Assembly (NCBI RefSeq): GCF_008923185.1
Contig: NZ_WBMT01000003.1
Span: 248,001-312,000, forward strand
Source: Actinomadura rudentiformis
GTDB taxonomy: Bacteria; Actinomycetota; Actinomycetes; Streptosporangiales; Streptosporangiaceae
DNA: 64,000 nucleotides
Direction of reading: 5' to 3'
The notes beneath the pieces were generated by a model. It was not told the origin of the DNA, made no database searches, and saw only the letters and a program-made list of their open reading frames with translations. The position numbers and the translations under genes were made by a program. This document shows positions 62,584-64,000 of this stretch, in pieces. Within the stretch, counting starts at the first letter, position 1. Each line of letters begins with the position of its first letter.

Positions 62584-63501
62584 TCAGCCGGTGACATCCG
62601 GCCACGGGGCGTCGCCCAGCGCGTTGAGCACGGGGACGAGCTGGGCCTCCTCATGGTCGAGGTGCGCCACAAGGCGTTCACCGAGCCGGTCCAAGTCCGC
62701 CACGACCTGCCCGGCGTCCGCCTCGTCGAGCGAGCCGAGCCCGTCGAGGAGGGCGCGCAGTTCGGCGCGGATCTGCGCGACCACATGGTGTTCGTCGCGC
62801 AGCTTTGCCAGCGCGGGGCCCAGCTCCGGGAAAAGCCCCTGGAGATGGGGGAACACCACGAGATCCTCGCCGGTGTGGTGCCGCTCCAGCCCGTCGCAGA
62901 ACTCGATGCAGCGCGTGCGCAACGCCGACTCCAGCGTGGGTACGGGCATTGTGGCGGTGGCGGCACACCCGTCGAGGTGGTCGGCCACCTCGGCGCGGAT
63001 GGCGGCGAGCTCCTCACGGAACCACCCGTGCAGCTTCACCAGCTCGTCCCCGACCGCGCGCAGCCGGGCCTCCTCGGCCGCGTCGGTCGGATGCAGGACG
63101 ACCACGGGCAGCACCCGGGACGTACCGGCCTGGTAGTCGGCGAAACCCGGCGCGGCCTCGACCACCTGCGCGAAGAGCCGGTCACGCGCCTCGCCCCGGG
63201 CGGGCACGGCGATCATCGTGGCCGACTCGACGCGCGTGCCGTCCCCGATCTCCACGGTGACCCGGGGGTTGGCCACCAGGTTGTGGTACCAGGCCGGATG
63301 CGCCGGCGCCCCTGCGGCGGACGCGACGACCAGCAGCCGGTCACCGTCGCGGACGAAGCCGACCGGGCTGGTACGGGACCTGCCGGTACGGGCCCCGGTG
63401 GTGGTCAGCAACGCCAGCACCGCGCCCTCGAACGGGCCGCCGACGCGTCCGCCGTTGGCGCGGAACTCCTCGATGATCTGCCGGTTGAAGTCATTGGTCA
63501 T
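62584..63501 (-). CDS. Fusion: F420-dependent Ddn-like reductase plus hemerythrin domain
   Basis: The 305-residue protein has an N-terminal Ddn/FDOR-B split-barrel (about 20-140) with LTTTGARTGRSRTSPVGFVRDGDRLLVVAS and AHPAWYHNLVANPRVTVEI, which bind coenzyme F420. The C-terminal half (about 160-295) is a hemerythrin HHE bundle: CDGLERHHTGEDLVVFPHL, DEHHVVAQIR, AHLDHEEAQLVPVL. So one chain combines deazaflavin reductase with a di-iron oxygen- or nitric-oxide-binding domain. Start ATG 63501. Upstream 63502-63786 holds no gene that I can support. Confidence 0.9.
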   Translation of the reverse strand: MTNDFNRQIIEEFRANGGRVGGPFEGAVLALLTTTGARTGRSRTSPVGFVRDGDRLLVVASAAGAPAHPAWYHNLVANPRVTVEIGDGTRVESATMIAVPARGEARDRLFAQVVEAAPGFADYQAGTSRVLPVVVLHPTDAAEEARLRAVGDELVKLHGWFREELAAIRAEVADHLDGCAATATMPVPTLESALRTRCIEFCDGLERHHTGEDLVVFPHLQGLFPELGPALAKLRDEHHVVAQIRAELRALLDGLGSLDEADAGQVVADLDRLGERLVAHLDHEEAQLVPVLNALGDAPWPDVTG

Positions 63502-63786
63502 GTTCTGGCGGTTCTCCTTTGTTCGGGGTCATCTGTGAACGGCCACGTGGCACGGCCGTTAGAAACCAGGGCTGAACGCCCCGCGAAGGGTCAGGGTGAA
63601 TCAGGAAGCCATCGCACGGAATCAGTGGTCGTCATGCGCAGGCTGTGAAGGTGTGCCGCCCGCCTGAGCGCCGCCTCCCGGTCAGCGTCATATCTCTCGC
63701 AGCACGGAGGTCATTAGAACCCGCCCGGACCCCCGGGTCAAGGTGCGAGTGATCACAGATCCGGCGGGCGGCCCCCTCTCGGCTGA
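63502..63786. other. Intergenic region, no gene supported
   Basis: The 285 bases between the fusion gene start and the partial gene stop have no supported coding region. Short open frames are present but lack ribosome sites. No clear hairpin or operator was seen by eye; the region likely contains the fusion gene's promoter. Confidence 0.4.
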
Positions 63787-64000
63787 TCACTCTTCGGGGG
63801 TCGCGGTGTAGGCCGCGGTGCACCGGTCGCCGGCGGCCTTCGCCTCGGCCGCGTCGGTCCCGGCCTCGATGCTCGCGTCCTTCCAGCTCTCGCTGCTGAG
63901 GGTCACGAAGGTCTTGCCCTCCTCCGACATGGCCCAGGCGGCGCCCTCCTCCGTCACGTCGGGCGCACCCGAGAGGTGGAGGGCGAGCCCCACGAGACCC
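63787..64000 (-). CDS. C-terminal part of an unknown protein (5' end outside window)
   Basis: The frame is open from the window edge and ends at TGA 63787-63789. About 70 residues are visible, beginning GLALHLSGAPDVTEEG, then FVTLSSESWKDASIEAG and ending DRCTAAYTATPEE. A GTG at 63993 could be a start but the frame continues upstream, so it is treated as partial. No family recognised. Confidence 0.5.
   Translation of the reverse strand, partial: GLVGLALHLSGAPDVTEEGAAWAMSEEGKTFVTLSSESWKDASIEAGTDAAEAKAAGDRCTAAYTATPEE

Overview
The window is high-GC DNA with frequent GTG and TTG starts, SigE/ECF sigma factors, a SARP regulator, a chaplin-repeat protein, DUF397 and DUF5703 proteins and a DUF5682 cassette. 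This points to the chromosome of a filamentous, sporulating actinobacterium. Gene content fits Streptosporangiales/Thermomonosporaceae-type organisms better than mycobacteria, but the family-level guess is inference. No phage, plasmid or intact insertion sequence is visible; one short Tn3-type transposase vestige is present.

Layout: 1-5 kb holds the end of a fatty-acid desaturase, a tandem family of secreted M23/SH3-like cell-wall peptidases (two full genes and one remnant), an HTH membrane protein and a short SARP regulator. 5-17 kb, all on the minus strand, is a housekeeping block: PSP1 protein, a propeller lipid- or membrane-anchored protein, fructosamine kinase, low-molecular-weight tyrosine phosphatase, an FtsX-ectodomain protein paired with a SigE-family sigma factor, a 35-bp minisatellite, DNA polymerase III delta', an MFS-thymidylate kinase fusion and topoisomerase I. 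17-22 kb encodes an eight-repeat chaplin wall protein, a secreted companion, an M20 peptidase and tRNA-Leu(GAG).

22-35.6 kb is accessory metabolism and transport: a divergent LysR/cysteine-dioxygenase pair, a RibD-C reductase, a MacAB-like efflux operon (lipoprotein, adaptor, ATPase, permease) divergent from an OmpR two-component system, and a siderophore uptake locus in which a binding lipoprotein and a permease-permease-ATPase operon diverge around two IdeR/DtxR-like iron boxes. 35.7-45.3 kb carries a PAS-PAS-GAF-SpoIIE-HATPase regulator, a second ECF sigma/CU044_5270 pair, a PQQ-propeller membrane protein, DinB, SDR and small secreted proteins.

45.4-55 kb is signalling plus transport: aldo/keto reductase, a histidine kinase made of two fused copies with the first H-box lost, a MacB/FtsX-type ABC exporter, and a DesK/NarL two-component system. 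55.3-62.5 kb is the most unusual part: a tightly coupled five-gene cassette (SWIM-like zinc protein, uncharacterised protein, vWA protein, MoxR AAA+ ATPase, DUF5682 protein). MoxR and vWA proteins commonly form chaperone or co-chelatase pairs; the last protein carries TraB/Tiki-like motifs, so the set looks like an NTP-dependent regulatory or conflict system. The window closes with a Ddn-hemerythrin fusion and the 3' end of another gene.
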